Notes: generated by a model from the letters alone, not told the origin. A stretch of 64,000 bases of DNA from Mesorhizobium sp. M1D.F.Ca.ET.043.01.1.1 (GCF_003952385.1 NZ_CP034444.1:496001-560000), one strand, 5' to 3'; positions 44,551 through 53,746 are shown, counted from the first letter of the stretch. Numbers and translations are program-made.

Positions 44551-45432
44551 CTAAGTCACCACCGAAAGGCTCGCCGGCTGCGACGCGCCCGGGAATGGTC
44601 CGATCCTGGCCGGGCGATGCCCGGACTGGAACAGGTTGCTGTGGAGGTTGGCGATCCACTGCTTGCCCTCCGTCGTCAGCTCCAGATAGCGCAGCGCGTC
44701 GCCGATATAGGGCTCGACCTCGAGCGTGAAGAAATTGGTGAAGATGGCGCCGAGATCGGCGGCGGTCCTGCAGCCGAGCTTTTCCACCATGCCGATCTCG
44801 GAGAACTCGGCAAACAGCGCCGTCAGCTTGCGGTGGTAGAAGGGATCGGCGAGCTGGCCGATCAGGTCCGCGGCCCTGACCAGCGCCGGTTCGGTGTTGG
44901 TGACGTGGTAGGCCGGATCGTTCGGCACCGGAAAGCGCGTCATCTCGATCGCCGCGACAATGCGCTCCTCGTCGATGAACTTCGAGGACTTGAAACGCTG
45001 GCGCACATACATCTTGGCGCGGTCGACATGATAGGGCCCAAGCACCGCGTCGGAGGCGCCGCGCGGCGGCGTGCAGCGGTCGCCCGCCTCGTTGATGACG
45101 AAGCTCTCGTCGGTGTCGCCCTCGCACACGCCGTGCACCATGCCGATGTCGTGGACAAGCAGCGCGCAGGTATAATGCAGCCAGTCATCAGGGGTCAGGG
45201 CTTCTGAAAGCAGCCGGCCGCGGATGATCTGCTGGCCGGCGAGCGTGACCATCAGCGTGTGCTCGATGTTGTGGTAGAGCGCGTTAGAACTGCCGATGCG
45301 CTCCAACACAAGGCGCGCCGCCCCGCCCAGGTAGCTCGCATATTCCGGATTGCGATGCGAGAAATACTGCAGATAGAGTTCCGACAGATAGTCGCCGAGC
45401 CGGTTGGCCATGATGGAGATCGGATTGAGCAT
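44551..45432 (-). CDS. HD-domain metal-dependent phosphohydrolase
   Basis: A 293-residue protein of the HD superfamily. The metal ligands are the His in YHNIEHTLMVTLAGQ (near residue 52), the HD pair in LLVHDIGMVHG (near 94) and an Asp in VRAADLIGQL. No signal peptide is seen. I chose the ATG at 45432 because the start MLNPISIMANRLGDY looks natural. The role might be hydrolysis of a nucleotide or phosphate ester, but the substrate is unknown. It stands alone on the minus strand. Confidence 0.85.
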   Translation of the reverse strand: MLNPISIMANRLGDYLSELYLQYFSHRNPEYASYLGGAARLVLERIGSSNALYHNIEHTLMVTLAGQQIIRGRLLSEALTPDDWLHYTCALLVHDIGMVHGVCEGDTDESFVINEAGDRCTPPRGASDAVLGPYHVDRAKMYVRQRFKSSKFIDEERIVAAIEMTRFPVPNDPAYHVTNTEPALVRAADLIGQLADPFYHRKLTALFAEFSEIGMVEKLGCRTAADLGAIFTNFFTLEVEPYIGDALRYLELTTEGKQWIANLHSNLFQSGHRPARIGPFPGASQPASLSVVT

Positions 45433-45759
45433 GACAATCGTTCCTGACCGCTTTGAAGCATGACAAGTCGCGCCGCGCGGCGGCCATCCTAGCACGGTTC
45501 CGTCGCAGATTTGTGCCAGACCAAGGCCCTAAGCCGGCGGGGACTGGCGGCTGCTGCCGGCGGTCGCCATCGCCACTCGCGAGACCGTGGCCGCCGCCGG
45601 TGCCGACTGCGCCGTCGGCGACTGCCGCGGCCATGTTCACCCATGTTTCGAGGCTCATCTCGACCGGGCATCGGGACCTCTGGACCTGGCACTCTGGGCT
45701 TGGGAGCTGAAGTCATGACCGCGGCAGGTCGAAGCTAGTGCCGGTGAAAGCTGCCCGCC
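45433..45759. other. 327-base stretch without a gene
   Basis: No credible open frame. It contains CTCTGGACCTGGCACTCTGG-like units near 45676-45697, similar in style to those at 43460. No promoter or hairpin stands out. Confidence 0.5.
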
Positions 45760-46167
45760 CTACGCCCCCAGCGTCGGCTCCGTATTCACCTCCAGCGCCT
45801 CTTCCGCCTCATCCTCATCGCCAAGCACCTCGCCGTTCACGCCCAGCGGCCGGCCGATCCAGATCGGGTCGACCAGGTGGTCGCGCTTGGGGTTGGTGGT
45901 GTTGGGGTGGATGAGGATGCTCAGGCCGCCGTGGTTCAGCATCAGCCACGGCACGAGCGAGGCGAAAAGCTCGGTCGCGAACGAGACCTGGTACATCGCC
46001 TGCTGATGCGGGCCGACCGGCTCGTCGCGCCAGTTGCCCAGGCGCACGCGGAAACGTTCGCCGATGCGCAGGCGCAGCCATTCGGCATGGTGCCGCTCGG
46101 CCTGCCCGGCGTAGTAGATATGGGCGTGATAGCTGGCGATCTCGGCGATCGGCCTGACTTCGTTCAT
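45760..46167 (-). CDS. DOPA 4,5-dioxygenase family protein
   Basis: A 135-residue single-domain protein. It begins EIASYHAHIYYAGQAERHHAEWLR in two parts, as in bacterial DOPA 4,5-dioxygenase, with the metal-binding His in SYHAHIYY and LNHGGLSILIHPNT near residue 84. It may open the ring of a catechol. The ATG at 46167 follows GGGGAGC. It ends in an acidic tail (DEDEAEEALEVNTEP). A repeat lies upstream. Confidence 0.88.
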   Translation of the reverse strand: MNEVRPIAEIASYHAHIYYAGQAERHHAEWLRLRIGERFRVRLGNWRDEPVGPHQQAMYQVSFATELFASLVPWLMLNHGGLSILIHPNTTNPKRDHLVDPIWIGRPLGVNGEVLGDEDEAEEALEVNTEPTLGA

Positions 46168-46283
46168 CGCGATGCTCCCCTTCGATGATTTTTGCGCGCC
46201 GCGGAACTGTAGCCGAGGTGCAGGCGCCTTGTCTGCAACCGGTCCCCCGCGGTTCAGGAAGGCAATCGCGCACGGCAGCGCCA

Positions 46284-46445
46284 GCCCCGGCTCCGTCTCG
46301 GCTTCGCCGAGCCACCTCTCCCCCCACGTTATGGGGCGAGGAACCCAAGCTTTCCGGGGGCGCGGCCTCGGCGGTTGGCGTTTCCTCGCCCCCATGAAAT
46401 GGGGGAGAGGTGGATCGGCGCGCAGCGCCGAGACGGAGCGGGGGA
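46284..46445. repeat. rhizobial intergenic palindrome, copy 3
   Basis: The arms CCCGGCTCCGTCTCGGC and GCGCCGAGACGGAGCGGGG, with inner CCACCTCTCCCCCC and GGGGGAGAGGTGG, form a long hairpin of about 160 bases. The GGCGCGCAGCGCCGAGAC block and the CCTCTCCC motif link it to the copies at 9268 and 15097. It occupies the gap between the DOPA dioxygenase and the Gly-rich gene. Confidence 0.75.
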
Positions 46446-46551
46446 GCAGCATCTGCGATTGCCCTGTCCGCGGCCGCGGAAACGCGGCCTATGCGGTGCC
46501 TTTTTTCGAGAAGACCGAATAGCCGAGATTGGGGCCGATGTGCCTTGCGCG

Positions 46552-47265
46552 CTAAATCACCGCGGTGACCGTCCCCGCCGCATTGAGGCGACAGTCGACA
46601 CGCGCCTGCCTGACTTCAATGCCGCCTTGCCTCTTATAGTCTATGCGCACCGCGATCGGGGCGTTGAGTCCGCTTTGAGCTTGACGCGCGGGACCTGCGC
46701 TTGCCGCGTAGACACGCACGGCGCCGAGGGGCTTCGCGGCGGTCATGATCGCCGCGTGACAGGCGCGCACCACGTGATCTGGTGTGCCGGGTTTCGCTGT
46801 CAGAGGTGACAGGACCGCAAACGGATGCCCCTCGGCGAGCCGCCGGAGGTCACCGTTGCCGGAAGGCCGCAGCGCGGGAGGCAGAGTGATGGATTGTGCC
46901 GCGGTCTTGGCCAAAGCGGGGGCTGTCGTGACTGCGGCCGGGCGCCGGGCAGAATGAGCCTGTCCTCTTTGAGCGGAAGGATGGTCGCCCACACGGGCGC
47001 CCGCAGACACGCCCGCGCCTTTGCCGCCCATGTTGCCGCCGGCACTGGCGCCGGGTGATCCGCCGCCGCTGGCCGATGCGCCAGCGTTTGCGCCACCGAC
47101 ACCGTCGGCGCTCGCGCCCACGCCCGCCGACACGCCTTGCGAACCGGCGCTCAATCCAGCGCTGACCCCGACACCGCCAACCGTGCCGCCTACGCCGACG
47201 TCGACAGCCGAGGCAGGCCCGATCGTGATCCCGATCACCAAGCCAGCTGCGACGTATTTCTTCAT
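46552..47265 (-). CDS. secreted Gly/Ala/Ser-rich protein
   Basis: A 237-residue protein with a signal peptide (KKYVAAGLVIGITIGPASA) and about 85 residues of low-complexity Gly/Ser/Ala/Val repeats (units like GVSAGVGASADG), then a less repetitive C-terminal part with VDCRLNAAGTVTAVI at the end. The ATG at 47265 has GGGGAGG at 7 bases. Such proteins may be surface or matrix components; the function is unknown. It starts 41 bases after the coiled-coil gene and may share its mRNA. Confidence 0.75.
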   Translation of the reverse strand: MKKYVAAGLVIGITIGPASAVDVGVGGTVGGVGVSAGLSAGSQGVSAGVGASADGVGGANAGASASGGGSPGASAGGNMGGKGAGVSAGARVGDHPSAQRGQAHSARRPAAVTTAPALAKTAAQSITLPPALRPSGNGDLRRLAEGHPFAVLSPLTAKPGTPDHVVRACHAAIMTAAKPLGAVRVYAASAGPARQAQSGLNAPIAVRIDYKRQGGIEVRQARVDCRLNAAGTVTAVI

Positions 47266-47305
47266 GGCCATACCTCCCCGCGGTATCGTTGCGGGTCGCT
47301 GCTCT

Positions 47306-48622
47306 TCACGGGTCCGGCGTCGGTGGTCGCGTCGGCAGCAAGGCGGCGGGAAGAGCTATGGTCGCCACCAGATCGGGTTGCGGCGACTTTTGCAGCTTAA
47401 CCCTCTGCCTGTCCGGCGCCTTGTGCGCGGACGCGGAGCGCTCCGACATGCTTGCATGCCGCCTTGCGGGGACAGTCGCTTTCGGCATGCGCTTCATGCT
47501 CACCGTGCGACGCTCCGCCTTGACGATGCCAGTTGCCTGCCGTGCGGCACTGAGGCTGCGGGCCAGGCCGATAGATCTTTCACGCTCTTGTTCCAACGCC
47601 GCGCTCAACGCTGCCGCGGCCTCTCTTGAAGCGTCGCGTTCCTTGCGCACGCTGTCGAGATCCCGCGCGGCGGCATCCGCCCGCTGACGTTCCAGCGCCA
47701 GCGCCTCGCCGGTCTGCTTCAATGCGGCCTCGGCCGCCTGGCGGTCCTTTATGGCGTTGGCCTGCTCGATCGCGGCCTGAGTTGCGCCTGTCTTCAGATC
47801 CTCGGCGGCCCGGCGGGACGCGGCGAGTTGCTGTTCAAGGAGATCAACCTTGTGCCGCTCCTCATCAAGCGCCCGCTGAACAGCAACCTGAGAGGCCTCT
47901 GTCGAGCGATCCGCTTTAAGCATGGCGGCCTTTTCATTGTCCCACACAATAGCCTTGGCCTTGAAGTCTTCGACAACGCGCCGCGCCGCCTCCAGATCGA
48001 GCGCGAGCGCTTTGGCTTTCTGCCGCTGCTTTTGCAGGTCTTGTGCCTGTTTGGCCGCCTTGTCGGCCACTGCATGCGCCTCGGCGCTTGCGTCGCGCGC
48101 GTTGCGCTGCATGACGTCCAGCTCAACTCGTGCCGCCGCCAATTCGCGGCGCAAAGCCTGCTCATGCTCGCCAGGCAGCGTCTGCGCAGCTTGCTCGAGT
48201 GCTCCTGGCGCCGTGGGCGCCGTATCTTCGGGCGCTGCTTGCTCGCCTTCGAGCCCCACGGAACCTGTCGTTTCCGCGGCCGGTTTAAGGATGCGCTGGA
48301 CGATCGTCTCCGGCCGCTCGGGCAGGCCACTCCTGGCTTGCAGACGATCGGCAATCAGCTTTGCCAACTCGTCGGTACGCAGCCTGGGCCCGCTCCATGG
48401 GTCTACCCTGCCGGTCGAGTCGATGTTGAAGTCTCGGTTGAGCTGCAACCCCTCCACAACGCCGCCACGCAGCGCGGTCCAGTGCCAAACGTGCAGTTCG
48501 ATCCTGTCTCCCGGGCCTAGTCTGTCGTCAACCGTCGACTGGCTCCTCGCCGGAAGACCCAGCAGCAGAACGAGGCATAGCGAAATGAGACAAAGCGCGG
48601 GGGTGCAGCCCCTGCCGCGCAT
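47306..48622 (-). CDS. exported coiled-coil protein with a polysaccharide-export-like N-terminal part
   Basis: A 438-residue protein. After a signal or anchor (ALCLISLCLVLLLGLPARS) residues about 30-110 read DRLGPGDRIELHVWHW, DFNIDSTGRVDPWSGPRL and TDELAKLIADRLQ, like the SLBB/Poly_export opening of Wza-type proteins. A long coiled coil (about 165-390, rich in ALERQRADAAARDL-like heptads) follows, and a basic tail. The frame extends to 48712; I prefer the ATG at 48622, because the signal starts there. The fusion of these two parts is unusual. Its role is unknown. Confidence 0.7.
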   Translation of the reverse strand: MRGRGCTPALCLISLCLVLLLGLPARSQSTVDDRLGPGDRIELHVWHWTALRGGVVEGLQLNRDFNIDSTGRVDPWSGPRLRTDELAKLIADRLQARSGLPERPETIVQRILKPAAETTGSVGLEGEQAAPEDTAPTAPGALEQAAQTLPGEHEQALRRELAAARVELDVMQRNARDASAEAHAVADKAAKQAQDLQKQRQKAKALALDLEAARRVVEDFKAKAIVWDNEKAAMLKADRSTEASQVAVQRALDEERHKVDLLEQQLAASRRAAEDLKTGATQAAIEQANAIKDRQAAEAALKQTGEALALERQRADAAARDLDSVRKERDASREAAAALSAALEQERERSIGLARSLSAARQATGIVKAERRTVSMKRMPKATVPARRHASMSERSASAHKAPDRQRVKLQKSPQPDLVATIALPAALLPTRPPTPDP

Positions 48623-48998
48623 TCCAAGGAGTGAACTCGAAACCCGTCGCCCAATGAAGGTGGAGTTACGATGGATGCATGCTGACTGGGTGCCCTGCAC
48701 ATGGTTCATCACTGAACCCCACCGGCTGCGCGCCCCTCACCGCCATCTACGATCCGTAAACCCGTACTCGGCGGCTGGACGCCGCACCAAAGACCCATGA
48801 TAGAAAAGCACTCTCTCGGCAACGCCAAGTACCGCAAAAGGCTTAGGGGACCGTCACCTTTCAACTTAGTGATTATCGATCCGTCGTGGGCGGCCATGGC
48901 ATGTGTTGAGCTCGCCCACCGCGCCGTTAAGGGGCAACTTGCAAATTGGTTTTGCCTAATGTGCGGTCGTGTCTGCGGCCAAGTAGATCGCCGTCCCC
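48623..48998. other. 376-base stretch without a clear gene
   Basis: It holds the 5' region of the coiled-coil gene and the 3' flank of the SbmA/BacA-like ABC transporter gene. A minus-strand frame that crosses it overlaps the transporter in another frame and is a shadow. No repeat was recognised. Confidence 0.5.
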
Positions 48999-51104
48999 TC
49001 ACCCTGGCCCTCGGCGCCGCCGCCCGCTCCCCCACAGAGCCCGCGCGACCAGGCCCCGCGTCCTCCTGCGCGGAATAAGCTCCACGTCGCTGACCAGCTT
49101 CGCCCCGCCCTCGCGCCGCTCGAGCGTGATCTTGCGGCTGTGAAACGCTTCCAGCTCGGCCCGGTGGGCGACGCTGATGATGGTCACCTTGGGCAGGGCG
49201 CGGATCACCGTCTGCATCATCCTGTCCTGGCTCTTCTCGTCGAGCGCCGAGGTCGCTTCGTCCAGCACGACGATGTCGGGGCAATGCAGAAGCAGGCGCG
49301 CGAAAGCGAGGCGCTGCTTTTCGCCGCCGGAGAGCGTCTGGTCCCAGGGCGCGTCTTCCTCCAGCCGGTCTTTCAGGTAAGCGAGGCCGACCTTGTCGAG
49401 GGCTGCATTGATCTTCTTGACCGCCCAGTTGTCGGCGGGGGCGGGATAGGCGACCGCGCGGCGCAGCGTGCCGGTGGGGATGTAGGGGCGCTGCGGCAGC
49501 ATGAACAGCCGCCTGTCGGCGTGGAAATTGACGCTGCCGCCGCCCCAAGGCCACAGCCCCGCGATCGCCCGCACCAGCGTCGACTTGCCGGTACCGGATT
49601 CGCCGGCCACCAGCACGCGCTCGCCCGGCACGATCTCGACCTCGGTCTCCTTGACCACGCCGGTGCCGTCATTGAGCGTGACGGAGAGATCGTCGAGCGA
49701 GAGCATCGCACCGTTTTCCGTATTGCCATGCCTGATGCGGCCGAAGGCCTCGCTCCGTTCGGCGCGCTCCAGCCCGTCGAGCGACATCATCAGCGAGGCG
49801 ATGCGGCGCGCCGAGGCGTTCCAGTCGGCAAGGCGAGGATAGTTGTCGACCAGCCAGCCGAACGCGCCCTGCACGATGGCGAAGGCAGACGCGGCCTGCA
49901 TGACCTCGCCAAGCGACATCGAGCCTTCGAGGAATTTCGGCGCGCACAAAAGCACCGGCACCACCGGCGCGAACAGGCTCGCCCCCTGCGACACCACCGC
50001 CGTGCGCATGTGCTGTCCCGTCAGCAGCGCCCATTGCCTCAGCACATGGCCGAAAGTCCTGTCGATGCCGCTGCGCTCCTCCTCCTCGCCGCCGAGGAGC
50101 GCGATGCTCTCGCCGTTCTCGCGCACACGCGTCAGCACGTAGCGGAATTCGGCTTCGGCCTGGTTCTTCACCTCGGAGAGCTGCACGAAATGGCGGCCGA
50201 TGACCACCATCGAGGTCGAGGTGATGGCGGCATAGATGACCGCGGTGACGACGAGGAAGCCGGGAATGGTTATGCTCGCGCCGCCGAACGGCAAGGTCAG
50301 CGCGCCGCCGATCGTCCACAGCACCACGATGAAGGTCGAGGCCGACAGGAAGGCGTTGATCACGCCGGAAATGAAATCGACGGGCGCGTCGGTGGCGATC
50401 CGCAAATCTTCCGTCAGACGGGCTTCGGGATTGGTGTGGTCGCCAGCGACGAGGTTCAGCTGATAGTAGCGGCCGTGGGCCAGCCAGCGCGCGATGACGC
50501 CGGTGGTGAGCCAGGAGCGCCAGCGGCGCTGGATCGTCATACGCAGGTAAACCTGCGCGACGACCAGGCTGGCGCTTCCTGCCACCAGCGGCAGGAAGAC
50601 AGCGCTCAGCATATAGACGGTGCGGACGTTGCGCTGCTCGATCGCGTCGAAGAAGGCGCGGTTCCAGACGTTGATGCCGTACTGGAAGCCGACATTGACG
50701 ACGATCAGAACCAGCAGCAGAACCGTGAACGGCCAGGCGAGCCGGTCGCCGTGCTGGCCCCAATAGCCTCGCCCGCTGATCCAGAAACGCCGCAGAAGGT
50801 ATTTCTTGCGCGCCTGCTCGGCCGCTTGCGGCGTCAGCTCGGGATCCGGCTCGACGGACTCGGGCGGGGGCGGCGCGGCCTGGCCGTTGACCTCGGGCAC
50901 GGCTTCGGCGGGCGGCTCCTTCTCGCCACTTGTTTTCCCTGCGCTTGGCTTCTTTGGGCCCGATTTCCTTGGTGAAGTCGACTCTTCCGGGCGCCGCTTC
51001 GGTTCACGCACTTCGTCTTGGCGCGACGTCTCTTCGCGAGCCTTGCGGGCACCGCGCGGTTTGGCGGCGTCGGTCGGTTTCGGTTTGAATTCAGCCTCTG
51101 ACAT
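48999..51104 (-). CDS. SbmA/BacA-like ABC transporter, permease fused to ATPase
   Basis: A 701-residue protein. A charged Lys/Pro/Glu-rich cytosolic tail (residues 1-105) precedes an SbmA/BacA-type membrane domain (about 110-430; FWISGRGYWGQHGDRLAWP, FFDAIEQRNVRTVY) and an ATPase domain (about 465-680; Walker A AGESGTGKST, signature TLSGGEKQRL, Walker B IVVLDEATSALDE). It resembles YddA and the BclA group, which import peptides and protect rhizobia from plant NCR peptides in some symbioses. The N-terminal tail is unusually long and has no counterpart I recognise. Confidence 0.88.
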   Translation of the reverse strand: MSEAEFKPKPTDAAKPRGARKAREETSRQDEVREPKRRPEESTSPRKSGPKKPSAGKTSGEKEPPAEAVPEVNGQAAPPPPESVEPDPELTPQAAEQARKKYLLRRFWISGRGYWGQHGDRLAWPFTVLLLVLIVVNVGFQYGINVWNRAFFDAIEQRNVRTVYMLSAVFLPLVAGSASLVVAQVYLRMTIQRRWRSWLTTGVIARWLAHGRYYQLNLVAGDHTNPEARLTEDLRIATDAPVDFISGVINAFLSASTFIVVLWTIGGALTLPFGGASITIPGFLVVTAVIYAAITSTSMVVIGRHFVQLSEVKNQAEAEFRYVLTRVRENGESIALLGGEEEERSGIDRTFGHVLRQWALLTGQHMRTAVVSQGASLFAPVVPVLLCAPKFLEGSMSLGEVMQAASAFAIVQGAFGWLVDNYPRLADWNASARRIASLMMSLDGLERAERSEAFGRIRHGNTENGAMLSLDDLSVTLNDGTGVVKETEVEIVPGERVLVAGESGTGKSTLVRAIAGLWPWGGGSVNFHADRRLFMLPQRPYIPTGTLRRAVAYPAPADNWAVKKINAALDKVGLAYLKDRLEEDAPWDQTLSGGEKQRLAFARLLLHCPDIVVLDEATSALDEKSQDRMMQTVIRALPKVTIISVAHRAELEAFHSRKITLERREGGAKLVSDVELIPRRRTRGLVARALWGSGRRRRGPG

Positions 51105-51220
51105 CAGCCGACAACGGCTTAAAATTCAGAAGGTTTCACCGCGCACGCGGATGCATCGCTCCGAGCCAGGTCATCCGACCGGTCGGACAGTCGCGAATGG
51201 CCACGATTCCAGACCTCACC

Positions 51221-51874
51221 TCACCCGGCGAAGCCGCGGCGCGCGGCGGCCATGCCTACCCACATCAGCTTCAGGCCGAGCGCGCCGACGACGGCGCCGG
51301 CGGCGCGGTCGATCCAGTGTTTGGTGCCGAGATAGGCCGCGCGCGGCCGGCTGGCGGAAAAGGCGAAGGCGACGATGGCGTACCAGGCGAATTCGTTGAG
51401 GAAGAGCAGCGGTGGCAGCACGAAGAGCATCCAGAGCGGCGGCGATGCCGGCAGCATGGCCGCGAACATCGAGGCGTAGAAGATAGCGGTCTTGGGATTG
51501 GCGAGCTGCACCAGAAGCGCGCGGCGCAGCGCCCGCCAGAACGAGCCGGCGCGCGCCGATGCATCGCTGGCGATCTCGATCGGCTCATTCGCGCCGCGCC
51601 AGATCTTGATGCCGATCCACAACAGATAGGCGCCGCCGGCGATGCGCAGGACAATGTCCAGCCAGGCGACTTGGACGAGCAGCGCCGTCAGGCCGGCCAT
51701 GGCGATGGTGGCGAAGATGAAGCCGCCGATGCCCATGCCGATCGCCGCCGCCAGGCCGTCGGCGCGCTCGCCGGCCACCGCGATGCGAGAGACGACGACG
51801 AAGCTCGGCCCGGGGCTCATCGCGCCCAGCAGGAAAACGCCAAGGATGGACAGGATGGTTGCAAGCTCGGTCAA
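51221..51874 (-). CDS. LysE-family translocator
   Basis: A 217-residue inner-membrane protein with six predicted helices. It opens TELATILSILGVFLLGAMSPGPSFVVV, which carries the GxxxGPxxxxxV signature of the LysE/RhtB superfamily, and ends in a basic tail. It probably exports an amino acid or a derivative. The start is the TTG at 51874, which has GGAG at 6-7 bases; the frame upstream has no usable start and is arginine-rich. Confidence 0.88.
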   Translation of the reverse strand: MTELATILSILGVFLLGAMSPGPSFVVVSRIAVAGERADGLAAAIGMGIGGFIFATIAMAGLTALLVQVAWLDIVLRIAGGAYLLWIGIKIWRGANEPIEIASDASARAGSFWRALRRALLVQLANPKTAIFYASMFAAMLPASPPLWMLFVLPPLLFLNEFAWYAIVAFAFSASRPRAAYLGTKHWIDRAAGAVVGALGLKLMWVGMAAARRGFAG

Positions 51875-52203
51875 GGCTCTTCTCCCAGGTCGATGTCGGT
51901 CGCGCGCAAACAATGCACGCGCCGTGCGCCTTGTCACCCCCTGGTGGCCTCATCCATCTGGCTGGAAGAGCCTGTTCCTACCAGTTCCTGCCAATTGGGA
52001 TTTCGCCGAGGGTCCGCGGCAGCCCCAAAAACAAAACAAGGCGCGCCATCTGCAGATTCATAGGCGTACGGCCGCATCGCCAATCCCGCCAAAGCCCAAT
52101 CCCACACCTTCGAGGTCTTGACGAAAATTGGCCGGCCTGTTTGAGACGGGGGGCAAATGGGGACATTTGCTCAATGCGGCGACGAGCAAGCGGGGGGCAA
52201 GCT
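51875..52203. other. 329-base divergent region, lysE/aminopeptidase
   Basis: No gene seen. A short block CCCCAAAAACAAAACAAGG (52023-52041) resembles the A-rich flank of the two terminators near 53.3 and 53.8 kb but lacks a hairpin. No repeat or other clear signal. Confidence 0.5.
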
Positions 52204-53262
52204 GTGAAGGGCGTGTTTCGATTGCTTGCGGCGCTGGTCATGACGTTCGCCGTGGCCGGGTGCACCAGCATTTCCTATTACGCGCAGTCGCTGGAGGGCC
52301 ATGTCGAGATCATGGCGGCGCGCAGGAATGTCGGGAAGCTGATCCGCGATCCTTCGACGCCAAATCCATTGCGCGCCAAGTTGGCGTCGGCCGCCGCCAT
52401 ACGCCGCTTTGCCACCGATGAACTGGCGTTGCCCGACAACAGCAGCTACCGCAGCTATGTCGACATCGGCCGGGACAATGTGACCTATGCCGTTTTTGCC
52501 GCGCCGCAATTTTCGCTCACGCCGGTGACATGGTGTTTTCCGGTTTTCGGCTGCGTTCCCTACCGGGGTTACTTTTCACGGAAATCCGCGACTGAAAGCG
52601 CTGCCGAACTGCAGCGACAAGGGCTGGATGTTTACGTCTCAGGCGTCACGGCATATTCCACGCTGGGCTGGTTCAGCGATCCGTTGCTCAGCACCATGCT
52701 CCGGCACGACGACACCTACATCGCCACCCTTGTCTTTCATGAACTGGCGCATCAGAAAATCTATGTGAACAACGACTCGGCATTCAACGAGTCTTTTGCA
52801 GTTTCGGTCGAAACCAGCGGCGCCAGAAAATGGCTTCGCGCCACCGGCAACCGCGCCGGACTGCGCCGCTACGAAGCCAATCGCAAGCGCAGCGCCGATT
52901 TTCTCGAGCTGATAGCGAAAACCCGGGACGAGTTGAGGCAGGTTTATGGAAGTCCGCGTAGCCCGGAGCAGATGGCGGCCGCCAAAGACGCCGCAATCGA
53001 CAGGCTGCGGATGCGCTACCGGCACCTGCGCGACAACCGCTGGGCCGGATACCGCGGATACGACGCCTGGTTCGATAGCCCGATCAACAACGCAAAGCTC
53101 GCCGCGACTGCTGTCTACGGCGAACAGGTTCCGGCGTTCCTTCACTTGTTCGACTTGTGCTCAGCCGACTATCCCAGGTTCTATGCTTCCGTTCGACGGA
53201 TCGCCGCCTTGCCCGCAGCGTCCCGAGCGGAGGCGTTGAAGACCGCGGCGACGTGCAATTGA
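52204..53262 (+). CDS. predicted aminopeptidase lipoprotein (PF10023-like)
   Basis: A 352-residue protein that starts VKGVFRLLAALVMTFAVAGC with a lipobox (VAGC, Cys20). The zinc-peptidase motif is HELAHQ (near residue 180) and the downstream NESFA supplies the third ligand (Glu). AAPQFSLTPVTWCFPVFGCVPYRGY is shared with the Aminopep family. It is probably a membrane-anchored periplasmic peptidase. The start GTG at 52204 has GGGGGG at 6-8 bases. Confidence 0.88.
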   Translation: MKGVFRLLAALVMTFAVAGCTSISYYAQSLEGHVEIMAARRNVGKLIRDPSTPNPLRAKLASAAAIRRFATDELALPDNSSYRSYVDIGRDNVTYAVFAAPQFSLTPVTWCFPVFGCVPYRGYFSRKSATESAAELQRQGLDVYVSGVTAYSTLGWFSDPLLSTMLRHDDTYIATLVFHELAHQKIYVNNDSAFNESFAVSVETSGARKWLRATGNRAGLRRYEANRKRSADFLELIAKTRDELRQVYGSPRSPEQMAAAKDAAIDRLRMRYRHLRDNRWAGYRGYDAWFDSPINNAKLAATAVYGEQVPAFLHLFDLCSADYPRFYASVRRIAALPAASRAEALKTAATCN

Positions 53263-53345
53263 CCTGAACAAGCAAGAAGACCGTCGACAAACGCGGCCCT
53301 GAGCGACGCTGGCTCGGGCCGCCACGCGAGGCCGCGACGAGGCCG

Positions 53346-53376
53346 AAAAACAAAAAAAGGCCCCTTGCGGGGCCTT
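53346..53376 (-). terminator. intrinsic terminator A (minus strand)
   Basis: AAGGCCCC-TTGC-GGGGCCTT (53357-53376) followed on the minus strand by TTTTTTTGTTTTTC. It ends transcripts of the minus-strand gene at 53516. It nearly duplicates terminator B at 53833, including the flanking TCGCAACA. Confidence 0.85.
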
Positions 53377-53420
53377 ATCGCAACATCCTTTGCGCCCGGT
53401 CGGCGCACAGCTCCACTACT

Positions 53421-53453
53421 GCGTTTCACCGTTTCACGGAAACGGCGAAACGC
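53421..53453. repeat. 33-bp palindrome
   Basis: GCGTTTCACCGTTTC (53421-53435), ACG, GAAACGGCGAAACGC (53439-53453): a 15-bp stem with one mismatch. Internally it has two copies of the motif CGTTTCAC. It lies between terminator A and the small gene at 53516. Confidence 0.7.
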
Positions 53454-53515
53454 CCTATCTCCTTATTTTTACGCAATTCCGGACGGAAAACCGCTCACAC
53501 GTTCCCGGAGTTGCT

Positions 53516-53746
53516 CTAGCTCGAAAACGCAACGGTCACGCCGCGCTGCCGAAAATAAGCCTGCATCAACTTGCGGCCCGCGCGGTTGTTGTGCGCCAAC
53601 TTGGCTGGATCGAACACCGCCTGTTTCATTCCTTCGCGTGCCAGCGCCGCCTTGAGCGTCGCGATATGCGCGTCGATGTCGGCATTGTCCGCCTTGAGCG
53701 AGGCATAGATGTTCTCGGTCGCCTGGGCCACGTTCGGTTCACTCAC
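53516..53746 (-). CDS. small hypothetical protein, 76 aa
   Basis: The GTG at 53746 with AAGGACTACACAA opens a 76-residue acidic-to-basic protein (SEPNVAQATENIYASLKADN...AHNNRAGRKLMQAYFRQRG). The helical pattern with ALAREGMKQAVFDPAKLAHNNR is well formed, and codon use is normal, so I accept it as a gene. I do not recognise the family. It has its own terminator and stands between two terminators. Confidence 0.7.
   Translation of the reverse strand: MSEPNVAQATENIYASLKADNADIDAHIATLKAALAREGMKQAVFDPAKLAHNNRAGRKLMQAYFRQRGVTVAFSS

Noticed and set aside
48709..49554. Minus-strand frame of 281 codons between the coiled-coil gene and the transporter
   Set aside because: Most of it overlaps the transporter gene on the same strand in another frame; no start signal, arginine-rich.
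49140..50975. Open frame of 611 codons opposite the ABC transporter
   Set aside because: Antisense to a clear transporter with Walker and signature motifs.
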